Below the pieces are notes generated by a model. That model ran no database searches, was not told the origin of the DNA, and saw only the letters and a program-made list of their open reading frames with translations. DNA of 64,000 nt from Paenibacillus barcinonensis. Its GTDB lineage: Bacteria; Bacillota; Bacilli; Paenibacillales; Paenibacillaceae. Where the stretch lies: the NCBI RefSeq assembly GCF_003217495.1, contig NZ_QJSW01000001.1:310001-374000 (forward strand), written 5' to 3'. Below, in pieces: positions 63,336-64,000 of this stretch; the stretch's first letter is position 1, and every line of letters starts with the position of its first letter. Both the position numbers and the translations under genes were made by a program.

Positions 63336-63971
63336 CTACCTCACCCAAGCGAGCACCAAGCCATCGTAGTCAGGCAGCATAGTGGTGACAAGACGCGGAT
63401 CACTCGCCATCTGCTCGTTGAAACGGCGAACGGCAAGCACGGCTGGACCTTGCTTGTCCGGGTTCAGCGTGCGGCCGCGCAGGAAGCAGTTGTCCCCTAC
63501 GATGACTGCACCTGGGCGCGCAAGTCGAATCGCGTAATCGAGATATACTGGATAATTTTCTTTATCTGCATCTATAAAGAAGAAATCGAAGGTGCGGCCC
63601 TCTTGTACCAACTGCTCCAGACTGTCTGCCGCAGGCCCGATCCGGTACTCCACCTTGTCACCGAAGCCACCCTCCTCCAGATGTCCGCGAGCCATCGCTG
63701 CGTACTCTTCCTTCAGTTCGAGTGAAGTCAGGATGCCACCTTCGCTTAACCCGCGAGCCAGGCAGATGCCGCTGTACCCGCCCAGTACACCGATTTCAAG
63801 CGCGGCTTCAGCCTTCGCCGTTTTTGCCAGAAAGGTTAACAGACGACCGTAAGCCGCCGCCACCGAAACCTCCGGCATGCCATTCGCCCGAATGGCTTCT
63901 TTCACTTTCAACAAGAGCTCATCCTCTTGAAATAATTGATTTACATATTCGTCAGGGGTCAAATTCACCAC
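63336..63971 (-). CDS. SAM-dependent O-methyltransferase, family 3
   Basis: A 211-residue class I methyltransferase of the caffeoyl-CoA OMT/COMT-like group. SAM motif ALEIGVLGGYSGICLA is near residue 58, the acidic ribose loop SLELKEEY near 82, and metal-binding FFFIDADKENYPVY near 132 with VGDNCFLRG near 158. In bacteria such enzymes methylate catechols or act in tRNA (TrmR) modification; which applies here is not clear. I start it at the GTG at 63971, 6 nt after AAGGAGG; an ATG nine codons upstream (63998) has that site inside its frame. Confidence 0.88.
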   Translation of the reverse strand: MVNLTPDEYVNQLFQEDELLLKVKEAIRANGMPEVSVAAAYGRLLTFLAKTAKAEAALEIGVLGGYSGICLARGLSEGGILTSLELKEEYAAMARGHLEEGGFGDKVEYRIGPAADSLEQLVQEGRTFDFFFIDADKENYPVYLDYAIRLARPGAVIVGDNCFLRGRTLNPDKQGPAVLAVRRFNEQMASDPRLVTTMLPDYDGLVLAWVR

Positions 63972-64000
63972 GAAGTTCCTCCTTGGGCTGCTTTTCATAT

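Overview
The window looks like chromosomal DNA of a Paenibacillus-like member of the Bacillota. The evidence is Bacillus-type housekeeping genes (hemE-hemH-hemY, pfkA, xpt, relQ, class 2 pyrD, cshA, tpx, csp), strong Shine-Dalgarno sites with many TTG and GTG starts, TTGACA/TATAAT promoters, and a secreted GH30 xylanase plus a PL10 pectate lyase at the left end, which suggest life on plant material. Genus assignment is inference; no 16S rRNA is present. I see no rRNA, IS element, prophage or CRISPR array, and no obvious pseudogene.

Layout. 1-3.6 kb: plant cell-wall enzymes around a tRNA-Leu, then an NlpC/P60 hydrolase behind a c-di-AMP (ydaO-type) riboswitch. 3.7-11.9 kb: small unknown proteins, xpt, a YkvI-type permease, a glycosyltransferase, a GNAT enzyme, an acidic repeat protein, a HAD phosphatase and a pseudouridine synthase. 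11.9-19.5 kb: an RsmF-type rRNA methyltransferase carrying a perfect 22-bp inverted repeat inside its coding region, a membrane thioredoxin, a relQ/DUF309 pair, pyrD, an L,D-transpeptidase and ferredoxin. 19.6-30 kb: dinB, cimA, a ResA-like protein, a JAMM metalloprotease, an exonuclease-DUF294 nucleotidyltransferase-amtB cluster with a GlnR/TnrA box, a MerR regulator, a YugP-type protease and a GltC-like regulator. 30-47.8 kb: rhomboid, tpx, a 6S-like RNA candidate, yesL, cshA, several transporters, pfkA, a terpene synthase (ytpB), csp, an oligoendopeptidase F with two well-marked starts, a LapA-domain protein and an M42 aminopeptidase. 48-64 kb: an ABC-F ATPase, TetR/DUF92, FAH, GDPD and CapA genes, the haem operon, an MFS pump, a cytochrome P450, a secreted asparaginase preceded by two GlnR/TnrA boxes, and an O-methyltransferase.

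Themes. Nitrogen control links the amtB cluster and the asparaginase: both carry exact matches to TGTNA-N7-TNACA. The amtB cluster has no PII gene but does have a GlnD-like DUF294 nucleotidyltransferase and a DnaQ-type exonuclease, and it is the best candidate here for an under-described system. Nucleotide signalling appears twice, as (p)ppGpp synthesis by RelQ and c-di-AMP sensing upstream of the cell-wall hydrolase. Thiol chemistry recurs as a membrane thioredoxin, a ResA-like protein and Tpx. Many of the starts below are moved from the longest open frame to the codon with the best ribosome-binding site; the reasons are given per gene.
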